Positions 1-11,349 of a stretch of 64,000 nucleotides of DNA are shown piece after piece (the first letter of the stretch is position 1; each line of letters opens with the position of its first letter). The position numbers were made by a program, and so were the translations under genes. This stretch comes from Nocardioides rotundus (GTDB taxonomy: Bacteria; Actinomycetota; Actinomycetes; Propionibacteriales; Nocardioidaceae): NCBI RefSeq assembly GCF_019931675.1, contig NZ_CP082922.1, positions 1,255,001 to 1,319,000 on the forward strand. The letters are read 5' to 3'. The notes under the pieces were generated by a model. That model was not told the DNA's origin. It worked only from the letters and a program-made list of their open reading frames with translations, and did not search any database.

Positions 1-223
1 ACACCACACGCCCCCGGGTCTGGGGTTGGTCTCTCATCGTGTGTGGGGGGCTGGTTCTGGTGGGGGGTGTGGGGGTGGGTTTCTTGGGTGCCTGGCCTGC
101 CGGCTGGTGGATCGTGATGGTCTGGTGGTGGTGGGTGTGGGTTGGTTGTTTGAGTTGTGGATAGTGGACGCGAGCATCTTTGTAGCTTTTTTGTTTTGTG
201 TGTTTGTTTTGATTGTTGTTTGG
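1..223 (+). other. 16S-23S internal transcribed spacer (3' part)
   Basis: This stretch is G/T-rich, has no tRNA and no credible coding sequence, and runs straight into the 23S 5' end. The segment TAGTGGACGCGAG at 162-174 is typical of actinobacterial spacers. It is exactly complementary to CTCGCGTCCACTA at 3365-3377 in the spacer after the 23S gene, and 202-228 is largely complementary to 3302-3327. The two spacers therefore fold into the long pre-23S stem that RNase III cuts. The 16S gene lies to the left, outside the window. Confidence 0.85.
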
Positions 224-3310
<3,087 letters not shown>

Positions 3311-3454
3311 CAACAATCATGACAAACCCACAACACAAGTCATGAACGCTATCAAGTGCTTTGTCTCGCGTCCACTAGACACAACCCAAACCACCACACC
3401 ACAACACCAGGCACCACACACGCCCTGGTGACAGTGGCACACAACAGGTGGATA
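3311..3454 (+). other. 23S-5S spacer with 3' arm of the pre-23S processing stem
   Basis: This C/A-rich spacer mirrors the G/T-rich spacer before the 23S gene. CTCGCGTCCACTA at 3365-3377 pairs perfectly with 162-174. A second small hairpin (CACCAGG with CCTGGTG) lies near 3407-3433. No coding sequence or tRNA is seen. Confidence 0.8.
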
Positions 3455-3573
3455 GAGTTACGGCGGTCATAGCGAAAGGGAAACACCCGGACCCATCCCG
3501 AACCCGGAAGTTAAGCCTTTCAGCGCCGATGGTACTGCGACCGCGAGGCTGTGGGAGAGTAGGACACCGCCGA
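3455..3573 (+). rRNA. rrf: 5S ribosomal RNA
   Basis: Typical 5S sequence of about 118 nt. It has the terminal helix pairing GTTACGGCGG with CCGCCGAAC, the conserved CCCGAAC segment near 3499-3505 and the GGGAGAGTAGG segment near 3553-3563. It is the last gene of the rRNA operon and is followed within 10 nt by a strong hairpin. Confidence 0.95.
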
Positions 3574-3582
3574 ACATACTTC

Positions 3583-3617
3583 GACTGGGAGGTCACCGCT
3601 AAGGTGGCCTCCCAGTC
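3583..3617 (+). terminator. rRNA operon terminator
   Basis: Stem-loop with arms 3583-3597 and 3603-3617, 15 base pairs with one G-U pair, and the 5-nt loop GCTAA. It is followed by TCATTT rather than a long U tract. Its position directly after 5S fits the operon terminator. The next gene starts only 25 nt later. Confidence 0.9.
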
Positions 3618-3641
3618 TCATTTCCGAGGAAGAGGTTCATC

Positions 3642-4574
3642 GTGAGCGACGATCGTCGTCGTGGTTCGGGACGCCCCGGACAGGCCCGGTCCGGGCAGCA
3701 GAGCCGATCCGGTCAGTCGGGGCGTTCGGGCTCCTCGCAGGGCCGCTCCGGTCGCCCGGAGCAGACCGGCAGGGGTCGACCGCGCACCCAGGGCGGCAAG
3801 CCCGCGGGCGCCGGGAGCAAGGGGGGACGCCCAGCCCGGAAGGGGGACTGGAAGCGCCCCGCGGAGAAGCAGGAGCCGCGCACGGCCGAGCAGGCCAAGT
3901 ACGACGGCCCGCCGATCCCGGACCACATCACCGGCCGTGAGCTCGACCGGTCCGTGGCGGCCCAGCTCAAGGGGCTGCCGGACCGGCTGGCCCTGCGGGT
4001 GGCTCGGCACCTGGCCGCCGCGCAGGAGCTGATCGAGGAGGACCCCGAGACCGCCTACCAGCACACCCTGGCCGCACGAGCGCGTGCCGGCCGGCTGGCC
4101 GTGGTGCGCGAGGCGACGGGGGAGGCCGCCTATGCGGCCGGGCACTACGCCGAGGCGCTGGCCGACCTGCGGGCGGCCAAGCGGATGAACGGCGCCACCG
4201 CCTATCTCCCGATGATGGCCGACAGCCACCGCGCTCTGGGGAAGCCCGAGCAGGCCCTCAAGCTGGCCCGGAGCGAGGGCGTGAAGAACTTCGACTCTCC
4301 GGCCCGCGCGGAGATGACCCTGGTCGAGTCCGGTGCCCGCCGCGACATGGGACAGCTGGACGCCGCTCTGCGGGTGCTGGAGCAGGCTCCGCTCATGTCC
4401 AGCAGCCGGGAGCCCTGGGTGGTGCGCCTGCGCTACGCCTACGCCGACACGCTGCTGGCAGCGGGACGCGAGGAGGAGGCGCTGGCCTGGTTCCACCGGA
4501 CCCACGCGATCGACGGCACCGAGATCACCGATGCCGCGGAGCGCGCGGAGGAGCTGGAGCGCGGCCGGGAGTGA
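3642..4574 (+). CDS. Tetratricopeptide-repeat protein with basic disordered N-terminus
   Basis: A 310-residue protein with two parts. Residues 1 to about 90 are low complexity, rich in Arg, Ser, Gly, Gln and Pro with repeated SGR/GRSG blocks, and surely disordered and positively charged. Residues about 95-310 are helical, with Ala/Leu/Arg-rich helix pairs that read as degenerate tetratricopeptide repeats (for example AAYAAGHYAEALADLRAAK and ADTLLAAGREEEALAWF). Such repeats bind other proteins; the basic tail could contact RNA, which would suit its place beside the rRNA operon, but that is inference. The GTG start follows GAGGAAGAGG at a good distance. There is no signal peptide. The specific function is unknown. 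Confidence 0.85.
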   Translation: MSDDRRRGSGRPGQARSGQQSRSGQSGRSGSSQGRSGRPEQTGRGRPRTQGGKPAGAGSKGGRPARKGDWKRPAEKQEPRTAEQAKYDGPPIPDHITGRELDRSVAAQLKGLPDRLALRVARHLAAAQELIEEDPETAYQHTLAARARAGRLAVVREATGEAAYAAGHYAEALADLRAAKRMNGATAYLPMMADSHRALGKPEQALKLARSEGVKNFDSPARAEMTLVESGARRDMGQLDAALRVLEQAPLMSSSREPWVVRLRYAYADTLLAAGREEEALAWFHRTHAIDGTEITDAAERAEELERGRE

Positions 4575-4661
4575 GGTCGCCGTACCGCTGGCAATCCTCT
4601 CTCCCATGCGTCACAATGGTTGTCACAACCACACACGCGTCACATCCGTGACCGACTCGCA

Positions 4662-4713
4662 TCATCACCTTCGAGGACCGCTGGGGAAGGCGTCGCCTCG
4701 ACGCCGGTGATGA
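4662..4713 (+). promoter_or_regulatory. Leader hairpin next to the DUF3145 ribosome-binding site
   Basis: TCATCACC (4662-4669) pairs with GGTGATGA (4706-4713), and inside it TCGAGG (4671-4676) pairs with CCTCGA (4696-4701). This makes 14 pairs in two blocks with a small internal loop. The 3' arm touches the Shine-Dalgarno AAGGAGG at 4713-4719, so folding could affect translation. Upstream, 4610-4652 carries GTCACA three times and the palindrome GTCAC-ATCC-GTGAC (4639-4652), a possible operator. Confidence 0.4.
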
Positions 4714-4725
4714 AGGAGGGTCATG

Positions 4726-5268
4726 GTGACCACGCACACCCACAGCCGCCGCGGTGGCGGGGCGATGACGCCTGCCACGACGCGCGGTGTTCTCTACGTG
4801 CACTCGGCGCCGTCCGCGCTCTGCCCGCACATCGAGTGGGCCGTCGCGGGGGTCCTGGGGTCGGCCGTCAGCCTGGAGTGGACGCCGCAGCCGGCGCAGT
4901 CCGGCAGCTACCGCGCCGAGCTCTCCTGGAACGGCGACGTCGGCACCGCCGCGGCCATCACCTCCGCGCTGCGCGGCTGGAACCACCTCCGCTTCGAGGT
5001 CACCGAGGAGCCCGGCACGGGCACCGAGGGAGCGCGATTCTCCTACACCCCCGACCTGGGCGTCTTCCATGCCGTCACCGGCGTGCACGGCGACATCATG
5101 ATCCCCGAGGACCGGCTCAAGGCCGCCGTCGTGCGGGCCGCGGTCGGCGACGCCACGCTGCTCGTCGAGATCGACCGCCTGCTCGGCAAGCCCTGGGACG
5201 ACGAGCTGGAGAGCTTCCGGTACGCCGGCGAGGGCGCCCCCGTCCGCTGGCTCCACCAGGTCGTCTGA
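4726..5268 (+). CDS. DUF3145 family protein
   Basis: The 180-residue product matches the actinobacterial DUF3145 family, shown by the early block RGVLYVHSAPSALCPHIEWA and the later EWTPQPAQSGSYRAEL. The family has no known function. It commonly sits next to fabF in actinobacteria, and here it converges with fabF, which keeps that link. I prefer GTG at 4726 because it lies 6 nt from AAGGAGG (4713-4719); ATG at 4723 is only 3 nt away, and a further ATG at 4765 is closer to where many relatives begin. It is a soluble protein without signal peptide or membrane segments. Confidence 0.88.
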   Translation: MTTHTHSRRGGGAMTPATTRGVLYVHSAPSALCPHIEWAVAGVLGSAVSLEWTPQPAQSGSYRAELSWNGDVGTAAAITSALRGWNHLRFEVTEEPGTGTEGARFSYTPDLGVFHAVTGVHGDIMIPEDRLKAAVVRAAVGDATLLVEIDRLLGKPWDDELESFRYAGEGAPVRWLHQVV

Positions 5269-5269
5269 G

Positions 5270-5318
5270 CGCCCTCCGGCGAGGCAGGACGCAGGAGGGC
5301 GACCCGGGCCGAGGCCCG
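5270..5318. terminator. Hairpin pair between convergent DUF3145 and fabF
   Basis: CGCCCTCC (5270-5277) pairs with GGAGGGCG (5294-5301), followed by a second compact stem CGGGCC/GGCCCG (5305-5318). They lie between the 3' ends of two convergent genes, so a bidirectional terminator role is likely. There is no U tract. Confidence 0.5.
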
Positions 5319-5369
5319 AGCCGCCGTCACGAGGCGCGCCGACGCCGCAGGGCGCCGCCGGCGTACCGG

Positions 5370-6608
5370 TCAGGAGACGCTGCCGAAGGCCACCGCGACG
5401 TTCGCGCCGCCGAAGCCGAAGGAGTTGTTGAGGCCGACGATGTCGCCCTCGGGCAGGTCACGTGCCTTGGTGGGGATGTCCAGGTCGACCTTGGGGTCCT
5501 TGTCGTCCAGGTTGATCGTGGGCGGGGAGACCCGCTCGTGCAGCGCCATCACCGTCGCGACGGCCTCCAGCGCGCCCGCGCCGCCGAGCAGGTGCCCGGT
5601 CATCGACTTGGTGCTGGTCACGACCACGTCGTCGACCGCGTCGCCGAGCACGGCGTGCAGCATCAGGCCCTCGGCGACGTCTCCCAGCGGCGTGGAGGTG
5701 GCGTGCGCGTTGACGTGCCGCACGTCGGAGGGCGAGACCTCGGCGGCCTCGATCGCCTGCCGGATGGCGCGGGTGCCGCCCCGGCCCTCGGGGTCCGGCT
5801 GCGCGATGTCGTGGGCGTCGTTGCTGATGCCGGCGCCCAGGACGGCGGCGTAGATCCGCGCACCGCGGGCCTTCGCGTGCTCCTCGGACTCCAGGATCAG
5901 CGCGGCGCCGCCCTCACCGAGCACGAAGCCGTCGCGGCCGGTGTCCCAGGGGCGCGAGACCGTCGTGGGGTCGCCGTCGTTCTTCGACAGCGCCATCATG
6001 TTCGCGAACGCGGCCATCGGCAGCGGGTGGATGGCGGCCTCGGTGCCCCCGGCGATCACCACGTCGGCGCGGCCCAGCCGGATCATGTCGATCGCCATGG
6101 CGATCGCCTCGTTGCCGGACGCGCAGGCCGAGGTCGGCGCGTGGACGGCGGCGCGGGCGCCGTACTTCAGCGACACGTTCGCCGCCGGTGCGTTCGGCAT
6201 CAGCATCGGGACCGCGAGGGGCGAGACGCGGCGGGGGCCGCGGTCGCGCAACGCGTCGTGGTTCTCCAGCAGCGTGGTCACGCCGCCGATGCCGGAGGCG
6301 AGCGCCACCCCGAGACGCTCCCGCTCGACGTCGTCACCGAGGCCGGAGTCCTCCCAGGCCTGGTCGGCGGCGATCACGGCGAACTGGGAGGACCGGTCCA
6401 GCCGGCGGGCCTTGACCCGCTCGAGCACCTCGGACGGCTCCACGGCCACCCGGCCGGCGATCTTCACCGGCATGTCCTCGGCCCATTCGTCCTCGAGGCG
6501 CCGGACGCCGGAGGTGCCGTTGGTCAGGGCCTGCCACGTGGAGGCCAGGTCGCCGCCGACGGGCGAGGTGACGCCCATGCCGGTGACGACGACGCGTCGA
6601 GAGGTCAT
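5370..6608 (-). CDS. fabF: 3-oxoacyl-ACP synthase II
   Basis: The condensing enzyme that elongates acyl-ACP with malonyl-ACP in type II fatty-acid synthesis. It has 412 residues, the normal length. The catalytic triad is visible: Cys162 in TSACASGNEA, His302 in NAHATSTPLGD and His339 in TKSMTGHL. The C-terminal NNSFGFGGANVAVAFG is also typical. It is the last gene of the fabD-fabH-acpP-fabF operon, 88 nt after acpP; that gap holds a hairpin and the ribosome site is weak, so its expression may be set below that of acpP. Confidence is very high. Confidence 0.98.
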   Translation of the reverse strand: MTSRRVVVTGMGVTSPVGGDLASTWQALTNGTSGVRRLEDEWAEDMPVKIAGRVAVEPSEVLERVKARRLDRSSQFAVIAADQAWEDSGLGDDVERERLGVALASGIGGVTTLLENHDALRDRGPRRVSPLAVPMLMPNAPAANVSLKYGARAAVHAPTSACASGNEAIAMAIDMIRLGRADVVIAGGTEAAIHPLPMAAFANMMALSKNDGDPTTVSRPWDTGRDGFVLGEGGAALILESEEHAKARGARIYAAVLGAGISNDAHDIAQPDPEGRGGTRAIRQAIEAAEVSPSDVRHVNAHATSTPLGDVAEGLMLHAVLGDAVDDVVVTSTKSMTGHLLGGAGALEAVATVMALHERVSPPTINLDDKDPKVDLDIPTKARDLPEGDIVGLNNSFGFGGANVAVAFGSVS

Positions 6609-6656
6609 CGATGCAGTCCGTTTCGTTCGGGTGCGGGTGGTGGGGCGGTCACCGGA

Positions 6657-6685
6657 CCGGCGGTCGAGACGAGCTCGGCCGCCGG
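6657..6685 (-). other. Intercistronic hairpin between acpP and fabF
   Basis: CCGGCGG (6657-6663) pairs with CCGCCGG (6679-6685) over a 15-nt loop in the gap between acpP and fabF. It could be a partial terminator or an RNA-stabilising element that keeps acyl carrier protein more abundant than the synthase. That role is inference. Confidence 0.35.
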
Positions 6686-6696
6686 CCCGGATCCGG

Positions 6697-6942
6697 TCAG
6701 GCCTGAGCGCGCTCGATGTAGGCGACGGCGTCGCCCACGGTCTTGAGGTTCTTCACCTCGTCGTCGGGGATGGTCACGCCGAACTTCTCCTCGGCGGCCA
6801 CGACGACCTCAACCATGGACAGCGAGTCGACGTCGAGGTCGTCGACGAAGGACTTGTCCATCTGGACGTCGGCCTGGTCGATTCCGGCGACCTCGTTGAC
6901 GATGTCGGCCAGGTCGGCGCGGATCTCTTCAGTGGTGGCCAT
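6697..6942 (-). CDS. acpP: Acyl carrier protein
   Basis: An 81-residue acidic helical carrier protein for fatty-acid synthesis. The phosphopantetheine site is Ser40 in DDLDVDSLSMVE. The chosen ATG gives the usual start MATTEEIRADLADIV. Another ATG nine bases upstream (6951) adds MSR but sits only 2 nt from AAGGAGAG (6952-6959); the chosen start sits 11 nt away, so the choice is not fully settled. It lies between fabH and fabF in the operon. Confidence 0.97.
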   Translation of the reverse strand: MATTEEIRADLADIVNEVAGIDQADVQMDKSFVDDLDVDSLSMVEVVVAAEEKFGVTIPDDEVKNLKTVGDAVAYIERAQA

Positions 6943-7004
6943 GCGGCTCATCTCTCCTTGGTTGGTTGGTGCTGATGCGGACAATCTGCCACGGGATATG
7001 TGGA

Positions 7005-8018
7005 TCAGGGAACGGTGACGACCTGGGCCGCGTAGGCCAGGCCGGCCCCGAAGGCGATGAGCAGCGCCGTGTCGCCGCTCTTGGCCTGGCCCTCGTCGAT
7101 CAGCCGGTGCAGGGCCAGCGGGATCGAGGCCGCCGAGCTGTTGCCCTGCTCGGCGATGTCGCGGGCGATCACCACGTCGGGCGGCAGCTTCATCGAGCGC
7201 GCCATCGCGTCGATGATGCGCATGTTGGCCTGGTGAGGGACGAAGACGTCGAGGTCGTCGACGGTGATGCCGGCGCGGTCGAGTGCCTCGATGGCCACCT
7301 TGGCCATGGTGAAGCTGGCCCATCGGAACACCGGGTTGCCCTGCATCACCAGGTGCGGCATGACACCGGAGCCGGGCTTCTCGGGGCTGCCGACGACGTC
7401 GCGCCAGTCCTCCCGCTGCCGGATCAGGTCGAACTGCTCGCCGTCGGAGCCCCACACCACCGGGCCGATGCCGGGGACGTCGGAGGGACCCACCACCGCG
7501 GCGCCGGCGCCGTCGGCGAAGATGAACGCGCTGCCGCGGTCGCGCATGTCGGTGATGTCGGAGAGCCGCTCGACGCCGATCACCAGCACGTGACGCGAGC
7601 TGCCGCCGCGCACCAGGTCCGCGGCCATCGCGATGCCGTGGGAGAAGCCCGCGCAGGCCGCGGAGATGTCGAAGGCAGCGGCTCGGTCGGTGCCGAGCTC
7701 GTAGGCCACCGCGGTCGCCGCGGCGGGCGTCTGCAGCAGGTGGCTGACCGTGGCGACGATGACGCAGTCGATGTCCTTGGCGGTGAGCCCGGCGGCGTCG
7801 AGCGCCTCGCGGGAGGCCTCCACGCTCATCATCGTGATGGTCTCGTGCGGCTCGGCGAAGCGGCGCTCCTTGATGCCGGAGCGCTGCTGGATCCACTCGT
7901 CGCTGGAGTCGATCGCCTCGACGATGTCGGCGTTGGGTACGACGCGGGAGGCGCGGTAGGCGCCGACGCCGAGGATGGCGGCGTGCTCGGCGCCGCGCTG
8001 CTGAGTCAGTCCGCTCAC
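7005..8018 (-). CDS. fabH: 3-oxoacyl-ACP synthase III (initiating condensing enzyme)
   Basis: Starts fatty-acid chains by condensing an acyl-CoA primer with malonyl-ACP. The 337 residues carry the triad Cys122 (ISAACAGF), His262 (VPHQANMRI) and Asn293 (EQGNSSAAS). The GTG start overlaps the fabD stop (GTGA) and follows AGGAGG by 7 nt, so the two are translationally coupled. In actinobacteria FabH usually accepts branched as well as straight primers; that is family knowledge and cannot be seen here. Confidence 0.97.
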   Translation of the reverse strand: MSGLTQQRGAEHAAILGVGAYRASRVVPNADIVEAIDSSDEWIQQRSGIKERRFAEPHETITMMSVEASREALDAAGLTAKDIDCVIVATVSHLLQTPAAATAVAYELGTDRAAAFDISAACAGFSHGIAMAADLVRGGSSRHVLVIGVERLSDITDMRDRGSAFIFADGAGAAVVGPSDVPGIGPVVWGSDGEQFDLIRQREDWRDVVGSPEKPGSGVMPHLVMQGNPVFRWASFTMAKVAIEALDRAGITVDDLDVFVPHQANMRIIDAMARSMKLPPDVVIARDIAEQGNSSAASIPLALHRLIDEGQAKSGDTALLIAFGAGLAYAAQVVTVP

Positions 8019-8968
8019 TCGGTCGCCTCCTGGGTCGCGTGCTCCGCGCAGAAGGCGCGAGCGTCGTCGAGCTGGTCCGGGGTCTTGAGGGCGAAGGTGT
8101 CCACGCCCTTGAGCGCGCGCTTGGCGATCCCGGTGAGGGTGCCGGCCGGAGGGAGCTCGAGGATCCCGGTGACGCCGAGGTCGGCGAAGGTCTGCAGGCT
8201 CAGGTCCCAGCGCACCGGGGAGGCGATCTGCCCCACGAGCCGGTCGAGGAGGTCGCGACCGCCGTCGACGACCTGTCCGTCCTTGTTCGACAGCACCCGG
8301 GTCGCGGGGTCGCCGGGCTCGACGTCGGCCGCGAGGTCGGCGAGCCGGCCGACCGCGGGGGCCATGTGCTCGGTGTGGAAGGCGCCGGCGACGCTCAGCG
8401 GCATCACCCGGGCCTTGGCGGGCGGGTCGGCGGCGAAGGCGTCCAGCTGCTCCGTCGTACCGGCGGCGACCACCTGGCCCGGACCGTTGTCGTTGGCCGC
8501 GGTGAGGCCGTGCCGCTCGATCGTGGCCAGCACCTCCTCCCGGTCGCCGCCCAATACGGCGGTCATGCCCGTGGGCGTGACCGCGGCCGCCTCGGCCATC
8601 GCGCGACCGCGCTCGCGGACCAGCACCATCGCCTGGTCCGGGGTGAGGACGCCCGCACCGGCCAGCGCGGTGAGCTCGCCGACGCTGTGTCCGGCGACCG
8701 CGTCGGCCCGGGCGAGGCTCGGCTCGACCCCGGGGAAGAGCTGTGCGGCCGCGGCGATCCCGGTCGCGACCAGCAGCGGCTGGGCCGTCTCCGTGGCGCG
8801 GATCTGGTCGGCGTCGGCCTCGGTGCCGGCCCAGACCAGGTCGAGGTCGGCGGCCGCCGACAGCGACTCCAGGCGGGACCGGAAGTCGGAGTCCTCCAGC
8901 CACGGGGCGAGGAAGCCAGGGGACTGGGCGCCCTGGCCGGGAGCGACGATGACGAGCACGTTGTCCAC
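8015..8968 (-). CDS. fabD: Malonyl-CoA:ACP transacylase
   Basis: Loads malonyl groups onto the acyl carrier protein. It has 317 residues from the GTG at 8968, with the N-terminal block VIVAPGQGAQSPGFL and the nucleophile Ser95 in AGHSVGEL. The longest open frame begins at a TTG (9043) almost touching fasR, but its first 25 codons look like promoter DNA. GTG at 8959 (VLVIVAPG) is a real alternative because neither GTG has a strong ribosome site. It is the first gene of the four-gene operon and ends in a GTGA overlap with fabH. Confidence 0.95.
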   Translation of the reverse strand: MDNVLVIVAPGQGAQSPGFLAPWLEDSDFRSRLESLSAAADLDLVWAGTEADADQIRATETAQPLLVATGIAAAAQLFPGVEPSLARADAVAGHSVGELTALAGAGVLTPDQAMVLVRERGRAMAEAAAVTPTGMTAVLGGDREEVLATIERHGLTAANDNGPGQVVAAGTTEQLDAFAADPPAKARVMPLSVAGAFHTEHMAPAVGRLADLAADVEPGDPATRVLSNKDGQVVDGGRDLLDRLVGQIASPVRWDLSLQTFADLGVTGILELPPAGTLTGIAKRALKGVDTFALKTPDQLDDARAFCAEHATQEATE

Positions 8969-9050
8969 TCTGCCCGGTCCGGCGGCCCTACGCGCCGCCA
9001 GGGCCGACGAACTTGTGCGGGATTCTTTGTCGGGTTCCCACAACTGGCGG

Positions 9051-10250
9051 TTACCCGCTGGTTCGGCTCTGCCGGCCCAGCACCAGGGCGATCCGCAGGG
9101 CGAAGGCGTGCCGACCGTCGCTCGGGTCGAGGCCGGTCAGGTCGGCCACCTGCCGCAGCCGGTAGCGCACGGTGTTGGGGTGCACGATCAGCTCGCGCGC
9201 GGTCGCCTCGACCGTGCCGCCGTGGTGGAAGTACGCCGCCAGCGTGCCCAGCAGGTCCCCGCGGGCCAGGTCGAGCGGGGTGTAGACGTCGTCGACCAGG
9301 TGACGGCGTGCGTGGCCGTCGCCGGCCAGGGCGCGCTCGGGCAGCAGGTCGCCGCTGGCCACCGGCCGGGGCGCCTGCGGCCATCCCGTCGCCGCCCGGT
9401 GTGCCGCGAGTGCCGCCCGCGCCGCGAGATGCGCCTTGCCGAGGTCGGGTACGACGGGCCCGACGACGACCGGCCCCGGCCCGAAGAAGCCGGCCACCCG
9501 TGCGGCCGCGTCCAGCGGCTCCTCGACGCCGCCGAGGACGACGACCATCCGGTCGCCGTGACCGCCGCAGAGCGCGTCCAGGTCCGCGCCGCCCACGGCC
9601 CGGCGTACCTCGTCGAACAGGTCGGTGCCGCCGCCACCCTCCGGCAGGTCGCCCAGCACCACCGTGACCATCCCGCGTCCCCGCCAGCCCAGGGCACTGG
9701 CGCGCGACTGCACGGTCTCGTCGGCGTCGGCTCGCAGCACCCCGTCGACCAGCAGCGCCTCGAGCCGGGCGTCCCAGGCGCCGCGGGTCTCGGCAGCTCG
9801 GGCATAGACCTCGGCGGTGGCGAAGGCCACCTCCCGGCCGTAGCGCAGGATCGACTCGTGGATGTCGGCCACGTCGTCGGGGTGCACAAGCTCCTCCAGG
9901 TGCTCGTCCACCACATCCAGGCCGAGGCGGACCAGGTCGACGGTCTGCCGGAGCGTGATCAGGCCGGTCAGCTCGCGCGGTGCGGCGCCGAAGACGCTGG
10001 CCGCGAGGGCGTCCGGGGCGGCCGGGCGCGGTGGGCGCGTGCCGCGGCGGTCGACGTACCACGCGACGAAGTCCCGGACCCCGGCCTGCAGCACCTCGCC
10101 GACCCAGGCCCGCTCGCGCGCCGGGAGGTCGCGGAACCAGCCCACCTGGGCCTCCATCCGCGTGGTGGCGGCGGTGCTGAGGCTGCCGACGGAGCGCTGC
10201 AGGGCCGCGGCGGCCCGCTCGCGGTCCACTGCCCCTCTGCTGTGCGCCAC
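9051..10250 (-). CDS. fasR: PucR-type transcriptional regulator of fatty-acid synthesis
   Basis: A 399-residue regulator with an actinobacterial sensing region and a C-terminal PucR-type helix-turn-helix near residues 340-395 (GTVEATARELIVHPNTVRYRLRQ). Lying directly upstream of fabD in the same direction, it matches the position and architecture of FasR, known in Streptomyces to activate the fab operon. The start GTG lies 6 nt after a TAGGCT box, so the message is probably leaderless. The short gap to fabD must hold any FasR site; I could not identify one by eye. The symbol is by synteny. Confidence 0.9.
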   Translation of the reverse strand: MAHSRGAVDRERAAAALQRSVGSLSTAATTRMEAQVGWFRDLPARERAWVGEVLQAGVRDFVAWYVDRRGTRPPRPAAPDALAASVFGAAPRELTGLITLRQTVDLVRLGLDVVDEHLEELVHPDDVADIHESILRYGREVAFATAEVYARAAETRGAWDARLEALLVDGVLRADADETVQSRASALGWRGRGMVTVVLGDLPEGGGGTDLFDEVRRAVGGADLDALCGGHGDRMVVVLGGVEEPLDAAARVAGFFGPGPVVVGPVVPDLGKAHLAARAALAAHRAATGWPQAPRPVASGDLLPERALAGDGHARRHLVDDVYTPLDLARGDLLGTLAAYFHHGGTVEATARELIVHPNTVRYRLRQVADLTGLDPSDGRHAFALRIALVLGRQSRTSG

Positions 10251-10256
10251 CCCAGG

Positions 10257-10262
10257 AGCCTA
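10257..10262 (-). promoter_or_regulatory. -10 box of leaderless fasR transcript
   Basis: TAGGCT on the minus strand ends 6 nt before the fasR GTG. That distance places the transcription start at the start codon. Confidence 0.6.
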
Positions 10263-10295
10263 GCCAACGCCGACGTGGGGGATCGCGCCACGAAA

Positions 10296-10309
10296 TGGAA
10301 CGTGTTCTG
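10296..10309. promoter_or_regulatory. KstR-like operator in front of the hydrolase
   Basis: TGGAACGTGTTCTG has the core GAAC-GT-GTTC and matches TnnAACnnGTTnnA, the published consensus for the TetR-type sterol/lipid regulator KstR, at seven of eight fixed positions. It lies 13 nt before the hydrolase ATG and also upstream of fasR. A TetR-type operator is likely; KstR itself is a guess. Confidence 0.5.
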
Positions 10310-10322
10310 GTTGAATACTTGA

Positions 10323-11306
10323 ATGCGCAACTCATCCTCGGGAGATGCCGAGCGCGACCAGCTGGAGCACGTGACGATCCACGGGCATCGTCGGGCGTTC
10401 GTCCGGCGAGGGTCGGGCCCGGCGCTGCTCCTGCTGCACGGGCTCGGGTGCGACCACACGACCTGGAACCCGGTGATCGACGCCCTGGCGCGCCGGTTCA
10501 CCGTGATCGCGCCGGACCTGCTCGGCCACGGCGCGTCGGACAAGCCGCGGGCCGACTACAGCGTCGGAGGCTACGCCAACGGGATGCGCGACCTGCTGAC
10601 CGTGCTCGGCGTCCCGCGCGCCACGGTCGTGGGGCACAGCCTGGGCGGGGGAGTGGCGATGCAGTTCGCCTACCAGTACCCCGAGCTCACCGAGCGGCTG
10701 GTCCTCGTGGCTCCCGGCGGCTTCGGCCCCGAGGTCTCGCCTGCCGTGCGGGTCGTCACCACGCCCGGCTTCCACCAGGCGCTGGGGGTGCTCACGCTCC
10801 CGGGCGTGCGCCACCTCGGCGGGGCCGGGCTGCGGGCGCTGGCCGCCACCGGGCTGCCGGTGACCCGGGACCTCGGCGAGGTCGCCGACATCTACGACAC
10901 CCTGCGCGACGAGCGCGCGCGTGCCGCGATCCGGCACGTCGTCCGCGCGGTCGTGGACTGGCGCGGCCAGGTGATCACCATGGCCGACCGTGCCTACCTC
11001 ACCGAGGACATGCCGATGTGCGTGATCTGGGGCGCCCAGGATCAGGTGATCCCCGCCCGGCATGCCGAGATCGCCCGCCAGGTGGCGCCCACAGCTCGGG
11101 TCGAGGTGCTGCCCAACGCCGGCCACTTCCCGCACCGGGACCACCCCGAGCGGTTCGTGAGGCTCCTCGCCGACTTCGTGCGGACCACCGAGCCCGCGCG
11201 GCACAGCAAGGCGCTCTGGCGACGGCACCTGCGCTCGGGCGGTCGCCCGGACCTGCGGCGCGCCGAGGCGGGGCACTCGCCCGTCGCCCCCGTGGCCTCG
11301 GCCTGA
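10323..11306 (+). CDS. Alpha/beta hydrolase
   Basis: A 327-residue serine hydrolase of the alpha/beta fold. The oxyanion segment LLLLHGLGCDHTTWNPV lies near residue 33, the nucleophile sits in VVGHSLGGGV, the acid in WGAQDQVIP, and the histidine in NAGHFPHRDHPERF. The last 40 residues form an Arg-rich tail of no clear fold. The substrate is unknown; its place beside fatty-acid genes and behind a KstR-like operator hints at a lipid or lipid-like ester. No signal peptide. ATG at 10323 lacks a good ribosome site, and GTG at 10371 is a possible shorter start. Confidence 0.88.
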   Translation: MRNSSSGDAERDQLEHVTIHGHRRAFVRRGSGPALLLLHGLGCDHTTWNPVIDALARRFTVIAPDLLGHGASDKPRADYSVGGYANGMRDLLTVLGVPRATVVGHSLGGGVAMQFAYQYPELTERLVLVAPGGFGPEVSPAVRVVTTPGFHQALGVLTLPGVRHLGGAGLRALAATGLPVTRDLGEVADIYDTLRDERARAAIRHVVRAVVDWRGQVITMADRAYLTEDMPMCVIWGAQDQVIPARHAEIARQVAPTARVEVLPNAGHFPHRDHPERFVRLLADFVRTTEPARHSKALWRRHLRSGGRPDLRRAEAGHSPVAPVASA

Positions 11307-11349
11307 CGGGTCGCCGTACCTCCGCCCTCGCGGCCTCCACCCGCCGCCT

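Noticed and set aside
8969-9043. TTG-started N-terminal extension of fabD
   Set aside because: The 25 extra codons look non-coding, TTG has no ribosome site, and relatives start at the VLVIVAPGQG block.
6966-10322. 1118-residue open frame opposite the fab operon
   Set aside because: Antisense shadow over fabH, fabD and fasR; no recognisable domain and extreme His, Arg, Val and Gly content.
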